Shown: one piece after another, positions 45,501 through 49,472 of the stretch
Numbering within the stretch: position 1 is the first letter of the stretch
Layout: every line of letters starts with the position of its first letter
NCBI RefSeq assembly: GCF_000452705.1
Contig: NZ_CP007014.1
Span: 2,976,001 to 3,040,000, forward strand
Direction of reading: 5' to 3'
DNA: 64,000 nucleotides
From: Pseudomonas syringae CC1557
GTDB lineage: Bacteria; Pseudomonadota; Gammaproteobacteria; Pseudomonadales; Pseudomonadaceae
Translations under genes and position numbers: made by a program
Notes under the pieces: model-generated
Databases searched by the model: none
What the model was told of the DNA's origin: nothing
Seen by the model: only the letters and a program-made list of their open reading frames with translations

Positions 45501-48382
45501 ACCAGACGCGCTTCGATTTCACCCAGTTCGATACGGAAACCACGGATTTTCACCTGGTCGTCGTTACGGCCCAGATACTCGATCACGCCGTCCGCGTTCC
45601 AGCGGCCAAGGTCTCCGGTGCGGTACAGCAGAGTTCCAGCGTCGTTGCTGAAAGGGTTGGCGACAAACTGGGTGGCGTTCAGCTCCGGGCGGTTCAAGTA
45701 ACCCTTGGCCACGCCCTGCCCGCCGATGTACAGCTCCCCGACCACGCCCACCGCCACCGGTTGGCGCAGGGTATCGAGCACGTAAACCTGGCTGTTGCCA
45801 ATCGGACGCCCGACAGGAATACCGCCGTTGCCGACCGAGGTGATCTCATGGGTCGTGGAAAAGGTCGTCGCTTCAGTCGGGCCGTAGCCATTGAGCAAGT
45901 GTCGCGGGGCGCCTTCTTTCAATACCCGGGCGATCACCGCCGGGTCCAGAACATCGCCGCCGACGATCAGGTAGCACAATCTGGCGAAGGCCTCCATCAG
46001 GCCGTCGGCATATTGATGGAACAGGCCTGCTGTCATCCACAGCACGCTGATCGACTGAGACAGCAGCAGTGAGCGGAACTCTTCCACAGACAGCAATACC
46101 GACTGCTCCACCACCACCACGCAACCGCCATTGAGCAATGGCGCCCATACATCCAGGGTGCTGGCGTCGAAAGCCGGGTTTGAGGCGAACGCGACACGAT
46201 CCTGCGCATTGAAATCAGCGTAACCGTTGTTGAGCACCAGGCGGCTGACAGCACGGTGCGGCACCAATACGCCTTTGGGCATACCGGTGGAGCCGGAGGT
46301 GTACATGATATAAGCAACCGACTCGGCGGATGCTGACTGTACCGGGTTGGGCGCATCGCTTGGCAGTTGCAGCAGGTCAAGGTCAATCCGCTGGATGCCT
46401 TCAGGCAGGTCATGGCGAGCCAGCGTCAACACCTGCCGCGCCCCGCAGTCTTGCAGCATGAATGCCTGACGCTCGGCCGGGGCGTTGATGTCCAGCGGCA
46501 CATAGGCCGCCCCGCATTTGACGATCGCCAGCTGACCGGCCAGCAGGTCAAGGGAGCGCTCCAGCAGCAACGCCACCCGCTCGCCCGGTTGCACGCCGAG
46601 GTCGGTCAAGTGACGGGCCAGCGCGTTGGCGCGACTGTTGAGTTCGTGGTAGGTCAGTTGCTGGTCATCGTGTACTGCGGCCAGTGCATCGGGCTGCGCA
46701 GCCACTCGTTGCTCGAAAAGCTCCTGCAGGCTGCTGTTGCGTGGGTAGTCGCGTGCCGTGTCATTGAAATCGTACAGCACTTGCTGGTGTTCGGTTGACG
46801 AGAGGACTTTCAAACGCTGCAACGGGGTTTGTGGCTGCTGCTCCAGCGCATCAACCAGTGCGCCGAGTGCCGTCAACATATAGTTGCCGATGCGCTGTGC
46901 ACCGATCTGTGCCAGGGCTTGAATCGTCAGGTTGAAGCCCTGGCCCAGGTCGTCGATCGACAGCGTGATCGGGTAAGTGCTGCGCATTTCGCTGCCCATG
47001 CTATGCAAGCCTTGCCAGGCCTGAAGCGTCTCTGACGACGCCACTGGCTCGCTGGCACTGTGGCGATAATTGAGCAGCGAATTGAACAACGGTGCCGGTG
47101 CGGCCACGCCACTGCAACGCTGGGCCTGGGCCAGGGACGCGTGTTCGTGACCGAGCAATGCGGTCAGCCGTGCGTGGGTGGTTCTGACCCCTTCGCGCAC
47201 CGCATGTCCTTCCAGCCTGACCCGCAACGGCAAGGTGTTGATGAACATACCCAACGCTCGATCGGCGCCGTCGCCGCCCTGCATCCGGCCCATCAGCACC
47301 GTACCGAAAACCACGTCCGACTTGCCTGACAGCGCACCCACCACACGCGCCCATGCGAGGTGATGCAGGCTCGCGGCACTGACCCCCAGCTGTCGGGCCA
47401 GGGTCCGCAGACGCGCGCTCACTGAGTCATCGACTTGCAGGCGCACATCTTCGATCAATGAGTCGCTGCCCGTCGTTCCAACCACGCCGAACGGCAGTGT
47501 TGGCTCATCGATATCGGCCAGCATCTCGCGAAAAAAACCTTCATGAGCATTAGCCCCGACACCCAGTCGGGCATGTGCCACGTAGTTGCGATACGGCACT
47601 GTCTCCGGCAAGGTATGGCCCTCACCGAGCAGGAAGGCCTGCATCTCGTGTTTCACCAGGTCCATTGCGGCGTGGTCAATGGCAATGTGGTGGTACAGCA
47701 GGATAGCGACCCAGCGAGCATTGGCGGTATCTTCAACGCACACCATGCGCATCAGCGGCGCCTGGCGCAGGTCCAGACGGTAATGCCGGGTATCAAAATG
47801 CTCGCGCAGCCGGGTTTCGATGTCACCGTCGGCGGCGTCCAGTGTCAGCTCATCCACCGCCAGCGTCGCCTCACGTAACACCACTTGCATGGGCTCGTCG
47901 AGACCTTCCCAGATCATCGCCGTGCGCAGGATGTCATGGCGTTCGATCACCGCTTGCAGTGCCTCGGCGAAGTCATCGAGGCGTTCGCGACTCTCGGCCC
48001 CGAACAGCGCCTGCAATACATAGGGATCACCCTGCCCGGCCGTCAGGTGATGGTAGAGAATCCCTTCCTGCAGCGGTGCCAGTGGGTAGATATCCTGCAC
48101 ATTACCAGCCCCTCCCGGTACCGCGTCGACGATCCGGTCAATCGCTTCCTGACTCAGATTGGCCAGCGGCAGCATGTCCGTGGTAATGCGAAACGCCGGG
48201 CTGAGCCAGTCACCGCCCATTCGAGCTACCAGCGTCAGCAGTTCTGCCTTGTGCACGCTCAGGCTTTCGAGTGTGGCACTGTCAAGCCCCTCGTCGTCTC
48301 CGAGAATCACGAGATCATCTTCTTCCTGTTGAAGACGGATCGGGTGCGTGGAAAGAACTGCCATCAATTCGCTGAAGTGCAT
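8284..48382 (-). CDS. sypC: SypC-like 12-module NRPS with tandem thioesterases (whole gene; frame interrupted in this sequence)
   Basis: This giant cytoplasmic synthetase adds the last 12 residues of a syringopeptin-type lipopeptide and releases it as a lactone. The order is an N-terminal TubC-like docking segment (about residues 1-60), then C-A-T x12 at a regular 3.2-kb spacing, then TE-TE. A-domain codes give Val, Ala, Ala, Thr, Thr, Ser, Ser, Thr, Ala, Dab, Dab and one unclear. No separate epimerization domains exist; condensation domains 1-9 are of the dual E/C kind. The frame is broken at about 45104 (7 bp missing), 38440 (+1), 37494 (-1), 32566 (40-bp duplication), 27106 (-1) and 12147 (583 bp missing relative to module 11). 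Correcting these gives 40,650 bp (13,549 residues), matching the reported 40.6-kb sypC. Start: ATG at 48382 with a weak AGCAGG upstream. The stop is TAA at 8284. Confidence 0.88.
12024..27056 (-). CDS. sypC: sypC reading-frame segment 6: A7 through start of C12
   Basis: This 5010-residue open frame covers the second half of module 7 (Ser), modules 8 (Thr), 9 (Ala), 10 (Dab) and 11 (Dab), and the beginning of the module-12 condensation domain. It enters after a single-base loss at about 27106 and runs off frame after 12147, where the text jumps from HVLLV directly into the late PFEQVVEVV block read in the wrong frame. It is part of sypC and not a separate gene. Confidence 0.8.
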   Translation of the reverse strand: MVVALLGILKAGGAYVPIDPDLPGARQAYMLSDSAPRALLTGHDLLADLPALNVPMLVLDGHADRAQLARQPTVNPDAKALGLQPNHLAYVLYTSGSTGTPKGVMNEHLGVVNRLLWARDAYEVNSQDRVLQKTPFGFDVSVWEFFLPLLAGAELVMARPGGHQEPDYLDQVMSDAGITLLHFVPSMLDVFLEHRSTRDFPQLRRVLCSGEALPRALQRRFEQQLKGVELHNLYGPTEAAIDVTAWECRPTDPGDSVPIGRPIANIQMHVLDAQGQLQPMGVAGELHIGGIGVARGYLNQPELSAERFIADPFSDDPQTRLYKTGDMGRWLANGALEYLGRNDFQVKIRGLRIEIGEVEAALAKHPAVHEAVVTAREDIPGDKRLVAYYTQSADHSAVDIETLRGHLQQQLPEYMVPAIYVLIEAMPLTSNGKLDRKALPAPDSDALISRGYEAPQGETEEQIAVIWQDLLGVEQVGRHDNFFELGGHSLLAVSLIGRMRQSGLSSDVRVLFGQPTLAALAAAVGGGTEIVVPANLISEHCEHITPDLLPLADLTQEQIDKVVASVPGGVANVQDIYPLSPLQEGILYHHLSAERGDPYLLQSLFAFDSQEHVDDFVRALQFVIQRHDILRTALVWEGLDEPMQVVWRQALLRRESFDPDPQGGDVATQLHQRFDARHYRLDIRRAPMMRLVNAWDEPNQRWLGWLQFHHLVMDHTTLEVVRYEMQACLLGQGAELGMTVPYRNYIAQVRLGMSQEEHEAFFRDMLSDVDEATLPFGLQDVQGEGHDIEESWLAVDLELSRRLRAQARQLGVSAASLVHLAWAQLLSKASGRDDVVFGTVLLGRMQGGEGSDRALGVFINTLPLRVSLGDQGVRDGVKATHRRLTGLLGHEHASLALAQRCSGVIAPTPLFSALLNYRHTSVAVTDETLTAWNGMHALALGDEERTNYPLTLNVDDRGEDFLLTVQTVPLIDGARICAYMQQTLSNLVNALEQAPQTPLHAISILPDSEREQLLEQCKQPGTAYTSETPIHLQFEARAAQQPDAVALVFEEQTLSYGELNARANQVAHRLLALGVRPDDRVAICVERGPEMIIGLLGVLKSGAGYVPMDPAYPLERLAYTLGDSAPVALLSQQSVQQALPVTEVPVINLDDADLQDESVCNPQVPVKPTNLAYVIYTSGSTGLPKGVMVEHRNVARLFSATEEWFSFNEQDVWALFHSFAFDFSVWEIWGALLHGGRLLIVPQLVSRSPEDFYNLLCSTGVTVLNQTPSAFRQLIAAQAENTQAHSLRQVIFGGEALETAMLKPWYARQANAGTQLVNMYGITETTVHVTYYPLQPEDAQRLGASPIGRRIPDLQLYILDARGEPVPVGVVGELYVGGAGVARGYLNREALTAERFLDNPFSHAADERMYRTGDLGRWLADGSLEYLGRNDEQVKIRGFRIELGEIEARLAEYPDVRDAVVLCREDVPGDKRLVAYVTAQQPESLLDIESLREHLQGALPEHMVPAAYVQLDELPLTANGKLDRKALPMPDRSALASRGYAAPENDTEMAIARIWQDLLQLEQVGRNDNFFELGGHSLLAVKLIERMRQIDLVADVRVLFSQPTLSALAAAVGGEGAVEVPANLIHAGCERITPDMLPLAALSQDDIDRVVASVPGGLANVQDIYALAPLQEGILYHHLAATEGDPYLQYALFAFDSLERLHSFGQALQGVIARHDILRTAVLWERLDAAVQVIWREAPLGMDELVLNPADGDIAEQLLKRLDPRHTRLDIRQAPMLRIGYAHDAENDRWLGMLLFHHLVDDATSLRIITSEIESYMLGQQASLPPSVPYRNYVAQAMLGVSREEHEAFFRDMLGDIDEPTLPFGLLDVQGDGRGIEEAHQRVDMDLSRRVRLQARQFGVSSASLYHLAWARVLGALSGKEDVVFGTVLLGRLQGGAGSDRALGMFINTLPLRVTLGEQGVHSGLKATHARLSGLLAHEHASLVLAQRCSGVSASTPLFSALLNYRHLAGEASQQTLDAWQGIESLRGEERTNYPLTLSVNDEGTGFSLTIQASASIDAQRVCAYVQTTLENLVSALEQSGEVPLAGLSVLSAAEREHLVHGLNATALDYSQQQTINGMFEAQVERTPGALAVVHGEARLTYGELNEQANRLAHALLKQGVQPDSRVGICVERGAEMVVGLLAILKAGGGYVPLDPAYPAERIAYMLQDSAPAAVLAQTATQDLLADVSVPVINLDLSDWQDESVQNPQVQGLTSAHLAYLIYTSGSTGLPKGVMIEHRNTVNFLTWAHTAFDGSALEKTLFSTSLNFDLAVYECFAPLTSGGSINVVKDVLQLQHGEHDIGLINTVPSALKALLDVNGLPASVHTVNVAGEALKRSLVESLFEKTGVQRLCNLYGPSETTTYSSWVAMDREDGFAAHIGKPVGNTQFYLLDPQQQPVPMGVVGEIYIGGAGVARGYLNRDDLTAERFLNDPFSQNPAARMYRTGDLGRYLPDGNIEYLGRNDDQVKIRGFRIELGEIDACLAKHPAVHEAVVTAREDVPGDTRLVAYYTVQSAQTEPVIDSLRGWLMGQLPAYMVPVAYVRLDALPLTPNGKLDRKALPAPGEGALISRGYEAPQGEREILIAEIWQDLLGVTQVGRHDQFFELGGHSLLAMRLISQIRQQLGVELSLAALFAHPELSALALAIAQAGRSILPDIVPVARDQVWPLSFGQQRLWFLAQMEGASAAYHMPVGLSLRGELDRAAMQRALERIVARHEGLRTTFIQGNDEQPLQRISPADAGFNLQLHDLQGLVDAKEKLQALASEESLQAFNLEQGPLIRGRLIRMAEDHHVLLLTMHHIVSDGWSIGVLTRELAALYAAFSQGQDDPLTPLTLHYLDYAVWQRRWLSGDLLQQQSEYWRQTLADAPALLMLPTDRVRPAQQDYAGAMLPIVFDQDLTRGLKALSQRHGSTLFMTVMAAWAALLGRLSGQDDVVIGTPVANRTRSETEGLVGLFVNTLAIRVDLSDKPTVETLLARVKTNTLGAQDHQDLPFEQVVEVIKPVRSLSHSPVFQAMLSWQDMGGGDLALGDLQLESLSAGHTLAKFDLSLDIGEAQGQLFGSLEYATALFDESTVARYLGYLQRLLHAMVADDRQVLEHVPLLDAAERKHLLVELNATDVPYPQDCTIHQLFEEQVQAQPDAIAVAFQAQRLSYAELNRQANRLAHHLIGLGIGPDDRVAICVERGVKMIVGLLGVLKAGAAYVPLDPAYPAERLAYMISDSKPAALLTQRGLQERLPALSMPLVLLDDDHCQGFSECDDNPVVATLGVRNLAYVIYTSGSTGNPKGVMIEHRGLVNYSVDAARLFGLSQSDTVLQQNTLNFDLSVEEIFPALLAGATLAPSREIFGSEGTENHGIYPTVLHLTAAHWHTLVAEWHNQPQAAEQRLAEVRLINVTGDAVSAQKLKLWDEVRPAHTRLINTYGPTEATVSCTAAYVSHDAVTGSEGSGNATIGKPMANTRIYLLDAHQQPVPYGVAGEIFIGGAGVARGYLNLEEVNAERFLADPFSNSVDARMYKTGDLARYMADGRIEYLGRNDFQVKVRGFRIELGEIEARLGSCKGVKEAVVIAREDNPGEKRLVAYVIAQPQASLDVARLRAELAPQLAEYMLPSAFVILDALPLTPNRKLDRKALPAPADDAFASRQHVAPQGTSEKALAQIWQNLLNLEAVGRHDHFFELGGHSLLAMRLISQVRQRMGVELSLADIFAQPELAALAQVVAHAAGSRQQPIVPVSRDQALPLSFAQQRLWFLAQLDGGSEAYHIPAGLRLRGSLDQDALKRALDRIVARHEALRTTFVQEQDQDPLQRIAPADIGFSLQLQVLTGQADAEQQLLAIAAEEAEEGFDLLNGPLVRGRLVCLADDDHVLLVTMHHIVSDGWSAGVLTRELGLLYAAFSEGAEDPLPALPVQYADYALWQRNWLSGDVLQQQRQYWQQTLAGAPSLLTLPSDRPRPAQQDYSGQLLGLVLDADLTRGLKALSQRHGSSLFMTVMAAWAALLGRLAGQDDVVIGTPVANRMRAEVEDLIGFFVNTLAVRVDLSGTPSVQSLLQQVKQQTLAAQANQDLPFEQVVEVVRPQRSLSHSPIFQAMLSWQNNEASDLALGDMTLQGVAVAGHTAKFDLTLDMTEVGDQLIGTLEYATALFDESTMQRYLGYFQRLLEAMVADDRQLLEQVPLLDAVERQHLLVELNATDVPYPQDCTIHQLFEAKVQAQPNAIALLYEAQRLSYAELNRQANRLAHHLIGLGIGPDYRVAICVERGVEMMIGLLGVLKAGAAYVPLDPAYPAERLAYMINDSQPTALLTQRDLQKRLPTLALPVVLLDNDQRTTFTERDDNPVVEALGVRNLAYVIYTSGSTGNPKGVMIEHRGLVNYSVDAARLFALSQSDTVLQQNTLNFDLSVEEIFPALLAGATLAPSREIFGSEGTQTHGIQPTVLHLTAAHWHTLVAEWHKQPQVAAQRLQQVRLINVTGDALSAQKLKLWDEVRPAHTRLINTYGPTEATVSCTAAYVSHDAVTGSEGSGNATIGKPMANTRIYLLDAHQQPVPYGVAGEIFIGGDGVARGYLNLEEVNAERFLADPFSNSAEARMYKTGDLARYMADGRIEYLGRNDFQVKVRGFRIELGEIEARLGNCAGVKEAVVIAREDNPGDKRLVGYVVAQPDMHLTAASLRTELAPQLAEYMLPSAFVILDALPLTPNRKLDRNALPAPQAEAFASREHAEPQGDTEVALAHIWQNLLDLEQVGRHDQFFELGGHSLLAMRLISQVRQHLGVELGLADIFAQPELAAMARILAEAKGSVQPPIVPVPRDQTLPLSFSQQRLWFLAQLEGGSAAYHIPAGLRIRGTLDNPALEKALDRIVARHEVLRTTFVQEQDQDPVQHIAPADIGFSLQLQVLTDQADAEEQLLAITAEEANEGFDLRNGPLVRGRLVRMAEDDHVLLVSRSNRWSRWFARNAACLTARFSRPCCPGRTTKRPTCRWAT
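12600..15809 (-). other. SypC module 11 (C-A-T, Dab)
   Basis: The condensation domain has [10 protein letters not shown] and [16 protein letters not shown], the ordinary LCL type, so the preceding Dab stays L. The A4 motif [10 protein letters not shown] is at about 13741-13785. The code D-L-E-H-N-T-T-V-S is the Dab code known from SyrE and related synthetases. T core at about 12690-12725. The A domain is nearly identical to module 10. Confidence 0.85.
15810..19009 (-). other. SypC module 10 (C-A-T, Dab)
   Basis: This is the first LCL-type condensation domain in SypC ([14 protein letters not shown]). It marks the switch away from dual E/C domains, so Ala9 is predicted to remain L. The A4 motif is at about 16940-16985, code D-L-E-H-N-T-T-V-S (Dab). 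T core at about 15895-15930. Confidence 0.85.
19010..22229 (-). other. SypC module 9 (C-A-T, Ala)
   Basis: The condensation domain is dual E/C ([11 protein letters not shown]) with an unusual [11 protein letters not shown] catalytic motif shared with module 5; both follow Thr modules expected to give Dhb. The A4 motif NFDLAVYEC is at about 20120-20150. The code D-L-Y-N-N-A-L-T-Y is close to the Pseudomonas Ala code. T core at about 19100-19135. Confidence 0.85.
22230..25489 (-). other. SypC module 8 (C-A-T, Thr, likely Dhb)
   Basis: Dual E/C domain ([22 protein letters not shown]). The A4 motif FDFSVWEIW is at about 23367-23397. The code D-F-W-N-I-G-M-V-H is the standard Thr code. Its position matches Dhb18 of syringopeptin SP22. 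T core at about 22315-22350. Confidence 0.85.
25490..28769 (-). other. SypC module 7 (C-A-T, Ser)
   Basis: Dual E/C domain ([11 protein letters not shown]). The A4 motif [10 protein letters not shown] is at about 26601-26650. The code D-V-W-H-L-S-L-I-D is the standard Ser code. Its A and T DNA is almost identical to module 6. Syringopeptin SP22 has Ala at this position (17). One base is missing at about 27106. Confidence 0.83.
26744..32644 (-). CDS. sypC: sypC reading-frame segment 5: end of module 5, module 6, C7 and start of A7
   Basis: This 1966-residue frame becomes genuine NRPS sequence at about 32566, just after the 40-bp duplication. It carries the end of A5 (from [12 protein letters not shown]), T5, all of module 6 (Ser), the module-7 condensation domain and the first part of A7. 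It leaves frame at 27106, where one C of a CCC run seen in the module-6 copy is missing. Confidence 0.8.
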   Translation of the reverse strand: MMAVSITWAAMTIRSRSVVSVSNWEKSVKIRGFRIELGEIQAALAACDTVREALVLVREDQPGDKRLVAYVIAAPGHEIVAADLRARLLLSLTDYMVPSAFVALDSFPLTANGKLDQKALPAPDAQALAMREYTPPEGDVEIAIAQIWQSLLQVPQVGRHDHFFELGGHSLLAVKLIERMRQIDLSADVRVLFSQPTLAALAAAVGGYTEVQVPDNLIVPGCERITPDMLPLAELDQAAIDRVVASVPGGLANIQDIYALAPLQEGILYHHLAADEGDPYVLQMLFAFDDRECLAGFASALQNVVERHDILRTGVVWEGLEKPVQVVWRNAKLSLEEVTIDPLDGDVLTRLRERFDPRHYRLDIGQAPLMRIAYAEDIPNQRLIGMLLFHHLALDHTSLEVVVEEMQASLQGQIEQLPAPVPYRNHVAQARLGISQAEHEAFFRDMLGDIDEPTLAYGIQDVQGDGSGIEEVHQVLDSQLSSRIRSIARQLGVSAASLAHLAWAQVAGRVSGREEVVFGTVLMGRMQGGNGSDRALGMFINTLPLRISVGRQSALAAVKLTHQRLSALLGHEHASLSLAQRCSGVPSSLPLFSTLLNYRHSNGSAASTDTVSAWQGIQTLSMEERTNYPLCLNVDDLGDDFTLTIQAVRQISATRIGEYMQVALRSLVEALEHTPQAALNSLSILPNDERELLLAGFNDTAHPYPRDVLIHQLIEQQAAQRPDACAVRGDSGPLLTYAELNQQANQLAHHLIELGVEPDTRVAVSLRRGPEMVVALLGILKAGGAYVPIDPDLPGARQAYMLSDSAPRALLTGHDLLADLPALNVPMLVLDGHDDRAQLARQPAVNPDAKALGLQPNHLAYVLYTSGSTGTPKGVMNEHLGVVNRLLWARDAYEVNSQDRVLQKTPFGFDVSVWEFFLPLLAGAELVMARPGGHQEPDYLDQVMSDAGITLLHFVPSMLDVFLEHRSNRDFPQLRRVLCSGEALPRALQRRFEQQLKGVELHNLYGPTEAAIDVTAWECRPTDPGDSVPIGRPIANIQMHVLDAQGQLQPIGVAGELHIGGIGVARGYLNQPELSAERFIADPFSDDPQARLYKTGDMGRWLANGALEYLGRNDFQVKIRGLRIEIGEIEAALAKHPAVHEAVVTAREDIPGDKRLVAYYTQSADHSAVDIETLRGHLQQQLPEYMVPAIYVLIEAMPLTSNGKLDRKALPAPDSDALISRGYEAPQGETEEQIAVIWQDLLGVEQVGRHDNFFELGGHSLLAVSLTGRMRQLGLSADVRVLFSQPTLAALAAAVGGGTELVVPANLITEDCQRITPELLPLADLTQAQIDQVVTTVPGGIANVQDIYALAPLQTGILYHHLAAEIGDPYVLQTQFAFADGERLKAFVQALQAVIDRHDILRTSVVWDGLDSPVQVVWRQARLHLDALELDPADGDINVQLHSRFDPRHFRLDVGQAPLMRVAYAEDPLNQRICALLLFHHMALDHVALEVVKHEMQAWLAGEADSLTASVPVPYRNYVAQARLGVSQADHEAFFRDMLGDIDEPTLPFGLQDVQGDGRDIEEASLALDPQMSLRLRAQARQQGVSAASLVHLAWAQVLGKVSNKQDVVFGTVLMGRMQGGEGTERALGMFINTLPLRVAVGEQGVRDGVKSTHKRLTALLGHEHASLALAQRCSGVAAPAPLFSALLNYRHSGVGSVSDQAMQAWQGIAVLSGEERTNYPLCLNVDDLGDDFTLTIQAVRQISATRVGEYMQVALRNLVQALEQTPQAALNSLSILPNDERELLLAGFNDTAHPYPRDVLIHQLIEQQAAQRPDACAVRGDSGPLLTYAELNQQANQLAHHLIELALSLIRGLRSACVAARKWSWRCWVFSRPAEPTCRSTPTCLALAKRTCSATAHPVRCSPATICLQICQPLTFRCWCSMAMLTARNWLGSRPLTQMPRRWAYSLITWPTCSTPRVPPARPKA
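28770..32039 (-). other. SypC module 6 (C-A-T, Ser)
   Basis: The dual E/C domain ([11 protein letters not shown]) has the canonical [11 protein letters not shown] although its donor is Thr. This suits an allo-Thr (epimerized but not dehydrated) donor. The A4 motif is at about 29881-29935, code D-V-W-H-L-S-L-I-D (Ser). T core at about 28855-28890. Confidence 0.85.
32454..37451 (-). CDS. sypC: sypC reading-frame segment 4: A4-T4 and module 5
   Basis: This 1665-residue frame contains the end of C4, A4 (Thr), T4, a damaged C5 and A5 (Thr). Within C5 a 171-bp block is present twice and about 57 codons of the N-terminal half are absent (see the repeat entry). It ends after the 40-bp duplication near 32566 throws it out of frame. 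Confidence 0.8.
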   Translation of the reverse strand: MIAPTPLFSALLNYRHSNVAVTDEALTAWSGIQSLGLADEERTNYPLTVNVDDTGEDFLFTSLVTASIGAQRVCDYLQRAVEGLVDALEQAPQTPLHAISILPPSERAQLLEHWNLPGKADTDEIPIHQQFEAQAAQRPDSVALRFEAQTLSYGELNIRANQVAHRLLAHGVRPDDRVAICVERGPAMIIGLLGILKSGAGYVPLDPAYPLERLAYTLADSAPVALLSQRSVQGTLPASEVPVISLDDDLQGQSVCNPQVPVKPTNLAYVIYTSGSTGLPKGVMVEHRNVARLFSATEDWFGFNEQDVWALFHSFAFDFSVWEIWGALLHGGRLLIVPQLVSRSPEDCYDLLCSAGVTVLNQTPSAFRQLIAAQGENGQAHSLRQVILGGEALETALLKPWYARNVNAGTQLVNMYGITETTVHVTYYPLQPEDAQRVGASPIGKRIPDLQLYLLDAYGEPVPVGVIGELYVGGAGVARGYLNREALTAERFLDNPFSTAPGARLYRTGDLGRWLADGSLEYLGRNDEQVKIRGFRIELGEIEAQLATCDGVKDARVLVREDEPGDKRLVAYVIGSTELEPDATRLREQLRLSLAEYMLPSAFVSLESFPLTANGKLDRKALPVPDRSAVASRGYEAPEGDTEMAIARIWQDLLQLEQVGRHDHFFELGGHSLLAVKLIERMRQIDLVADVRVLFTQPTLSALAAAVGGKGAVEVPANLIPVGCERITPDMLPLVSLSQDDIDRVVSSVPGGLANVQDIYVWERLDAPVQVVWREATLGLDEQVLDPADGDITEQLIKRLNPRHTRLDIRQAPMLRIGYAHDAENDQVVWREATLGLDEQVLDPADGDITEQLIKRLNPRHTRLDIRQAPMLRIGYAHDAENDRWLGMLRFHHLVDDATSLRILSSEIEAYMLGQQASLPPSVPYRNYVAQAMLGVSREEHEVFFHDMLGDIDEPTLPFGLQDVQGDGSGIEEVRLLVDVDLSRRLRVQARQLGVSSASLYHLAWARVLGAVSGKEDVVFGTVLLGRLQGGAGSDRALGMFINTLPLRVTLGEQGVRSGLKATHASLSGLLAHEHASLVLAQRCSGVPTSTPLFSSLLNFRHTGDVAASDQALVAWEGIQALHGEERTNYPLTLCVDDQGEGFALTIMAEGQIGAKRVCTYMHCVLENLVQALEQTPDAALGALNILPAIERQQLLESWNTPHALQADDALIHRTFEAWVVAQPDAVALHYEDRTLTYAELNTRANQVAHYLLGLGVQPDDRVAICVERSLEMIVGLLGVLKSGAGYVPIDPAYPAERIAYQLQDSAPMAVLADAAGLALLGTFDGPRVDLHSPALQAQPGSNPRLTGLGSHHLAYVIYTSGSTGLPKGVMVEHRNVARLFSATQDWFGFNEQDVWALFHSFAFDFSVWEIWGALSHGGRLLIVPQLVSRSPQDCYALLCSAEVTVLNQTPSAFRQLLNAQGESDQRHSLRQVIFGGEALDTGMLKPWYARVINAGTQLVNMYGITETTVHVTYHPLVAADAQRAGVSPIGVRIPDLQLYVLDARREPVPVGVVGELFVGGAGVARGYLNREALTAERFLANPFSKDPQARLYRTGDLGRWMDDGSLDYLGRNDDQVKIRGFRIELGEIGQDPWFPYRTGRNPGSAGRVRHGPRSAGAGPRRSTR
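32526..32605. repeat. 40-bp tandem duplication in A5 of sypC
   Basis: A 40-bp unit (ATTTCTCCCAGTTCG...) occurs at 32526-32565 and again at 32566-32605. It encodes part of the conserved A8 core ([12 protein letters not shown]), and because 40 is not a multiple of three it shifts the frame. Other modules have a single copy. Confidence 0.9.
34802..35143. repeat. 171-bp perfect tandem duplication in C5 of sypC
   Basis: 34802-34972 and 34973-35143 read the same base for base. The unit equals 57 codons, so the frame is kept. Immediately upstream in gene order about 57 codons (from after NVQDIY to WERLDAP) are missing when compared with module 9, so the overall module length is unchanged. Confidence 0.9.
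35340..38599 (-). other. SypC module 4 (C-A-T, Thr, likely Dhb)
   Basis: Dual E/C domain ([22 protein letters not shown]). The A4 motif is at about 36471-36505, code D-F-W-N-I-G-M-V-H (Thr). It corresponds to Dhb14 of SP22. T core at about 35425-35460. The coding frame changes twice in this module (38440 and 37494). Confidence 0.84.
37448..38467 (-). CDS. sypC: sypC reading-frame segment 3: condensation domain of module 4
   Basis: This 340-residue frame holds most of C4, with [11 protein letters not shown] (dual E/C motif) and the catalytic [11 protein letters not shown]. It is bounded by an extra T at about 38440 (TCCTTGCACG where other modules read TCCTGCACG) and a missing C at about 37494 (ATGCCGAG where module 8 reads ATGCCCGAG). 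It is a sypC fragment and not a gene. Confidence 0.8.
   Translation of the reverse strand: MCPAARRTCKDIYPLAPLQEGILYHHISAERGDPYVLQAQFAFDSRAHVDTFANALQMVINRHDILRTSMHWESLDEPLQVVWRQVELSVEEIDFNSCLGNVAVQLQEYLDPSQVRLDIRQAPLMRLVCALDSGNERWLATLMFHHMILDHTALDQVQHEMQVCLLGQVEQLGDSIPYRNYVAQARLGLNEQDHEQFFQDMLGDIVEPTLPFGLHDVQGDGSALDHARLQLDGALNQRLRVQARQLGVSAASLLHLAFAQMLGRLSGREQVVFGTILMGRMQGGQGAERALGMFINTLPLRVDLGDQGVRDGVKATHRRLTGLLGMSMPRWHWPSAAVA
38337..45104 (-). CDS. sypC: sypC reading-frame segment 2: modules 2 and 3
   Basis: This 2255-residue frame runs from just after the T1 core through complete modules 2 (Ala) and 3 (Ala) and T3. It starts at a chance ATG right after a 7-bp loss (GCGCTCG, the ER of the LIERMRQ motif) at about 45104 and is thrown off at 38440. 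Confidence 0.8.
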   Translation of the reverse strand: MRQAGLSADVRVLFSQPTLAALAAAVGAGHDIKVPSNLIDTGCERITPELLPLANLTQMQIDQVVATVPGGVANVQDIYALAPLQEGILYHHMAAEQGDPYVLQTQFAFDNRERLNAFVQALQMVIDRHDILRTGVVWDGLDAPVQVVWREAKLHLEGLELDPADGEIGAQLHSRFDGRHYRLDMSQAPLMRLVHAEDPLNQRITAMLLFHHMALDHMAMEVVQHEMQAWLLGEAEGLSAPVPYRNYVAQARLGVSQADHEVFFRDMLGDIDEPTLPFGLQDVQGDGRDIEEAALLVDSQLNLRLRAQARQQGVSAASLVHLAWAQVLGKVSDRRDVVFGTVLLGRMHAGEGADRALGMFINTLPLRVAVGGQGVRAGVKATHAQLTALLAHEHASLALAQRCSGVAAPTPLFSALLNYRHSAVGSAAERTAQAWQGMQALHSEERTNYPLTLNVDDVGDGFKLTALAATSVGAQRVCGYMHTALEQLVDALELMPQASLQSLSILPAVEREQLLVAFNDTALDYPHEQTIHGMFEAQVERTPDALAVVHGERRLTYRELNEQANRLAHALRKQGVQPDSRVGICVERGAEMVVGLLAILKAGGGYVPLDPAYPVDRIAYMLQDSAPAAVLAQTVTQGLLSDVSVPVINLDLSDWQDESVQNPQVQGLTSAHLAYLIYTSGSTGLPKGVMIEHRNTVNFLTWAHTAFDGSALNKTLFSTSLNFDLAVYECFAPLTSGGSIEVVRNVLELQHGEHDIGLINTVPSALKALLEVDGLPESVHTVNVAGEALKRSLVENLFENTGVQRLCNLYGPSETTTYSSWVAMDREEGFAAHIGKPVGNTQFYLLDEQQQPVPLGVAGEIYIGGAGVARGYLNRDDLTAERFLKDPFSQQAAARMYRTGDLGRYLADGNIEYLGRNDDQVKIRGFRIELGEIDARLAKHPAVHEAVVTAREDIPGDKRLVAYYTLNAGHASVDIDNLRGWLQEQLPAYMIPVAYVLLDAMPLTPNGKLDRKALPAPDSDALINREYEAPQGESEAQIAAIWQDLLGVARIGRHDNFFELGGHSLLAVSLIGRMRQLGLSTDIRVLFSQPTLAALAAAVGGSTDIVVPANLITEDCQRITPDLLPLADLTQAQIDQVVASVPGGVANVQDIYPLAPLQEGILYHHIAAEQGDPYVLQAHFAFDDRASLDAFVQALQRVIERHDILRTAMFWKGLDSPVQVVWRHTQLPLDKLHIDPAAGDIGAQLHSRFDPRHHRLDVTQAPLMRLAYAEDPLSQRICAMLLFHHMVLDNMAMAVVQHEMQACLLGEAQTLSAPVPYRNYVAQARLGVSQAEHEAFFRDMLGDVDEPTLPFGLQDVQGDGLDIEEASLALDPRLNLRLRAQARQQGVSAASLVHLAWAQVLGKVSDRRDVVFGTVLMGRMQAGEGAERALGMFINTLPLRVSVGGKSVRDGVKATHERLTALLGHEHASLALAQRCSGITAPTPLFSSLLNYRHSAAGSVSERATQAWQGIHALNSEERTNYPLTLNVDDYGEGFNLNVLVSSTVGATRVCGYMQTVLEHLVDALEQSPSSALDSLPILPAAERAQLLVAFNVTALDYPHEQTIHGLFEAQVERTPDALAVVHGEQRLTYRELNEQANRLAHALRKQGVQPDSRVGICVERSAEMVVGLLAILKAGGGYVPLDPAYPVERIAYMLQDSAPAAVLAQTATQGLLADGSVPVINLDLSDWQDESVQNPQVQELTSAHLAYLIYTSGSTGLPKGVMIEHRNTVNFLTWAHTAFDASALEKTLFSTSLNFDLAVYECFAPLTSGGSIEVVRNVLELQHGEHDIGLINTVPSALKALLEVNGLPESVHTVNVAGEALKRSLVESLFEKTGVQRLCNLYGPSETTTYSSWVAMDREEGFAAHIGKPVGNTQFYLLNEQQQPVPLGVVGEIYIGGAGVARGYLNRDDLTAERFLKDPFSQQPAARMYRTGDLGRYLPDGNIEYLGRNDDQVKIRGFRIELGEIDALLTKHPAVHEAVVTAREDIPGDKRLVAYYTVQTAHSEPDIDSLRDWLQEQLPAYMIPVAYVRLAAMPLTPNGKLDRKALPAPDGDALIRGGYEEPQGLAEITLAKIWADLLKLERVGRHDHFFELGGHSLLAVSLIERMRQAGLSANVRTLFSQPTLAALAAAAGAVDDLVVPANGIPADCQRITPDMLPLIDLSQEQIDQVVACVPGGAANVQGHLPAGAVAGRHSLSPHQRRTGRPLCATGAVCL
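38600..41814 (-). other. SypC module 3 (C-A-T, Ala)
   Basis: The dual E/C domain ([11 protein letters not shown]) has [11 protein letters not shown], where the usual His after Asp is Asn. The A4 motif is at about 39690-39725, code D-L-Y-N-N-A-L-T-Y (Ala). T core at about 38685-38720. Confidence 0.85.
41815..45019 (-). other. SypC module 2 (C-A-T, Ala)
   Basis: Dual E/C domain ([22 protein letters not shown]). The A4 motif is at about 42915-42945, code D-L-Y-N-N-A-L-T-Y (Ala). T core at about 41905-41940. Confidence 0.85.
45020..48382 (-). other. SypC module 1 (docking-C-A-T, Val)
   Basis: The first 60 or so residues look like a TubC-type N-terminal docking domain ([20 protein letters not shown], then [11 protein letters not shown]). 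The dual E/C domain ([22 protein letters not shown]) accepts the chain from SypB. The A4 motif FDASTLDVW is at about 46145-46180, code D-A-L-W-I-G-G-T-F (Val). T core at about 45115-45150. Confidence 0.85.
45086..48382 (-). CDS. sypC: sypC reading-frame segment 1: docking domain and module 1
   Basis: This 1098-residue frame with the authentic sypC start covers the docking segment, C1, A1 (Val) and the T1 core [11 protein letters not shown]. It ends in CVRRV after the 7-bp loss at about 45104. The annotated start is the first ATG after the sypC control region. Confidence 0.85.
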   Translation of the reverse strand: MHFSELMAVLSTHPIRLQQEEDDLVILGDDEGLDSATLESLSVHKAELLTLVARMGGDWLSPAFRITTDMLPLANLSQEAIDRIVDAVPGGAGNVQDIYPLAPLQEGILYHHLTAGQGDPYVLQALFGAESRERLDDFAEALQAVIERHDILRTAMIWEGLDEPMQVVLREATLAVDELTLDAADGDIETRLREHFDTRHYRLDLRQAPLMRMVCVEDTANARWVAILLYHHIAIDHAAMDLVKHEMQAFLLGEGHTLPETVPYRNYVAHARLGVGANAHEGFFREMLADIDEPTLPFGVVGTTGSDSLIEDVRLQVDDSVSARLRTLARQLGVSAASLHHLAWARVVGALSGKSDVVFGTVLMGRMQGGDGADRALGMFINTLPLRVRLEGHAVREGVRTTHARLTALLGHEHASLAQAQRCSGVAAPAPLFNSLLNYRHSASEPVASSETLQAWQGLHSMGSEMRSTYPITLSIDDLGQGFNLTIQALAQIGAQRIGNYMLTALGALVDALEQQPQTPLQRLKVLSSTEHQQVLYDFNDTARDYPRNSSLQELFEQRVAAQPDALAAVHDDQQLTYHELNSRANALARHLTDLGVQPGERVALLLERSLDLLAGQLAIVKCGAAYVPLDINAPAERQAFMLQDCGARQVLTLARHDLPEGIQRIDLDLLQLPSDAPNPVQSASAESVAYIMYTSGSTGMPKGVLVPHRAVSRLVLNNGYADFNAQDRVAFASNPAFDASTLDVWAPLLNGGCVVVVEQSVLLSVEEFRSLLLSQSISVLWMTAGLFHQYADGLMEAFARLCYLIVGGDVLDPAVIARVLKEGAPRHLLNGYGPTEATTFSTTHEITSVGNGGIPVGRPIGNSQVYVLDTLRQPVAVGVVGELYIGGQGVAKGYLNRPELNATQFVANPFSNDAGTLLYRTGDLGRWNADGVIEYLGRNDDQVKIRGFRIELGEIEARLVECSGVSEAAVLARQDETGQKRLVAYVVGEDSSALTAVELRRELAASLAEYMVPSAFVVLDSFPLTANGKLDRKALPVPDADAYASREFEAPEGEVEVTLSRIWSELLNVERVGRHDHFFELGGHSLLAVSLICVRRV

Positions 48383-48420
48383 CGAATAACCTGCTGTTTA
48401 TCATTTCGGAGAGGGTTGAC

Positions 48421-48432
48421 GACTCCGGAGTC
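48421..48432. repeat. 12-bp perfect palindrome ahead of sypC
   Basis: GACTCCGGAGTC is a perfect 12-bp palindrome about 39 bp upstream of the sypC ATG. It could be a small operator or a leader hairpin. No regulator can be named. Confidence 0.3.
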
Positions 48433-48627
48433 CGGTGTCGCAAACAGTGTTTCGCACGATAAAAACGGAGGGGCTTCGAAACTCGAAGACATAACGGGAT
48501 CCGGGCGCAGGCATGATGTGGACCGCAGCAATAAAGGGCGGCGGTCCTCTGACACATACACACGAAACGTCCCGTTTGCCGTGCATCCCACACGTCGCAA
48601 AAACTAGAGCATCCATGGGCGACTGTA

Positions 48628-48647
48628 TGTCGTGGGAAGCTGGGACA
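48628..48647. promoter_or_regulatory. Candidate syr-syp box for sypC
   Basis: The inverted repeat TGTCGTG-N6-TGGGACA agrees with the syr-syp box pattern at TGTC, the following G and GGGACA. It lies 246 bp upstream of the sypC start and on the sypC side of the sypB terminator. This indicates that sypC has its own promoter under SalA/SyrF-type control. It shares the left half TGTCGTG exactly with the box at 3424-3443. Confidence 0.7.
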
Positions 48648-48749
48648 AGAATTGAGGGTGACGTCGACGCAGCGATGTGCGAGCGCTTGGCTGAGCAGGC
48701 TGGAGGGGTATCACGAAGGCGGTTTCAAGCGCCTCAAGGTGGAAAGCAA

Positions 48750-48776
48750 CCGCCCGATCATTTACTGATCGGGCGG
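48750..48776 (-). terminator. Rho-independent terminator of sypB
   Basis: CCGCCCGATCA (48750-48760) pairs perfectly with TGATCGGGCGG (48766-48776) around a 5-nt loop, an 11-bp GC-rich stem. It starts 16 bp after the sypB stop codon (TGA at 48792-48794). On the minus strand the stem is followed by TTGCTTTCC, a modest T-rich tail. Confidence 0.75.
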
Positions 48777-48791
48777 GCGATTACCGCAGCT

Positions 48792-49472
48792 TCAGATACG
48801 ACGTTTGCGATTGAATGTCGGAATTTTCGTCTGCGGCACCTCCAACCGCTTGACCTTGCCTACCGAGGCAGCCACCTGAATAAGCGTTGGATGGCCGAAC
48901 AGCACTCGCACATCCGCTTCGAGGTCCGCCTGACGCATGCGCTCGATCAGGCTGACCGCCAGCAAGGAATGCCCGCCCAGTTCGAAGAAATGGTCATGAC
49001 GCCCGACCTTTTCGACATTGAGCAGATCCGCCCAGATCGCTGCCAGCTTGATCTCGACGTCACCCACCGGGGCTTCGTAAGCACGCGAGACAAGTGCGCT
49101 GCTGTCCGGCGCCGGCAGGGCCTTGCGATCAAGTTTACCGTTAGGTGTCAGCGGCCACGCATCAAGCAGCATATAGGCTGCCGGCAGCATGTAGTCTGGC
49201 AGCAGCTCTTGCAGGTAAGCGCGCAGAGCGCTGCTTGCCGGTAACAGTGCAGGATCGGACGCTGTGAAATACGCCACCAGACGGGTTTCGCCGGGTACGC
49301 CCTCGCAGGCAACAACCACCGCTTCCTGTACTTCCGGGTGTTTGGCCAGACACGTCTCGATCTCGCCCAGTTCGATACGGAAACCACGGATCTTAACCTG
49401 ATCGTCGTTACGGCCGAGGTATTCGATATTGCCGTCTGGCAAGTAACGACCCAGGTCGCCGGTACGGTACAT
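48792..49472 (-). CDS. sypB: sypB reading-frame segment 6: end of A5, T5 and C-terminal tail
   Basis: This 226-residue frame begins at [10 protein letters not shown] inside A5 of SypB after a single-base loss at about 49490. It carries the A8-A10 cores, the T domain (GGHSLLAV) and the true SypB C terminus ending FNRKRRI. It is not a separate gene. Confidence 0.82.
   Translation of the reverse strand: MYRTGDLGRYLPDGNIEYLGRNDDQVKIRGFRIELGEIETCLAKHPEVQEAVVVACEGVPGETRLVAYFTASDPALLPASSALRAYLQELLPDYMLPAAYMLLDAWPLTPNGKLDRKALPAPDSSALVSRAYEAPVGDVEIKLAAIWADLLNVEKVGRHDHFFELGGHSLLAVSLIERMRQADLEADVRVLFGHPTLIQVAASVGKVKRLEVPQTKIPTFNRKRRI

Larger units (their letters stand above)
48383..48791. other. sypB-sypC intergenic control region
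   Basis: This 409-bp stretch has no convincing gene. In transcript order it holds a strong hairpin after the sypB stop (48750-48776), a syr-syp-type box (48628-48647), then a leader of some 240 bp with a short palindrome near the sypC start. I could not pick a convincing -35/-10 pair. Short open frames on either strand here lack ribosome sites and recognisable proteins. Confidence 0.75.

Noticed and set aside
48315..48616. Short minus-strand open frames between sypB and sypC
   Set aside because: Several overlapping frames of 71-92 codons with no ribosome site or recognisable family, and one runs into the sypC start. They look like chance openings in a control region.
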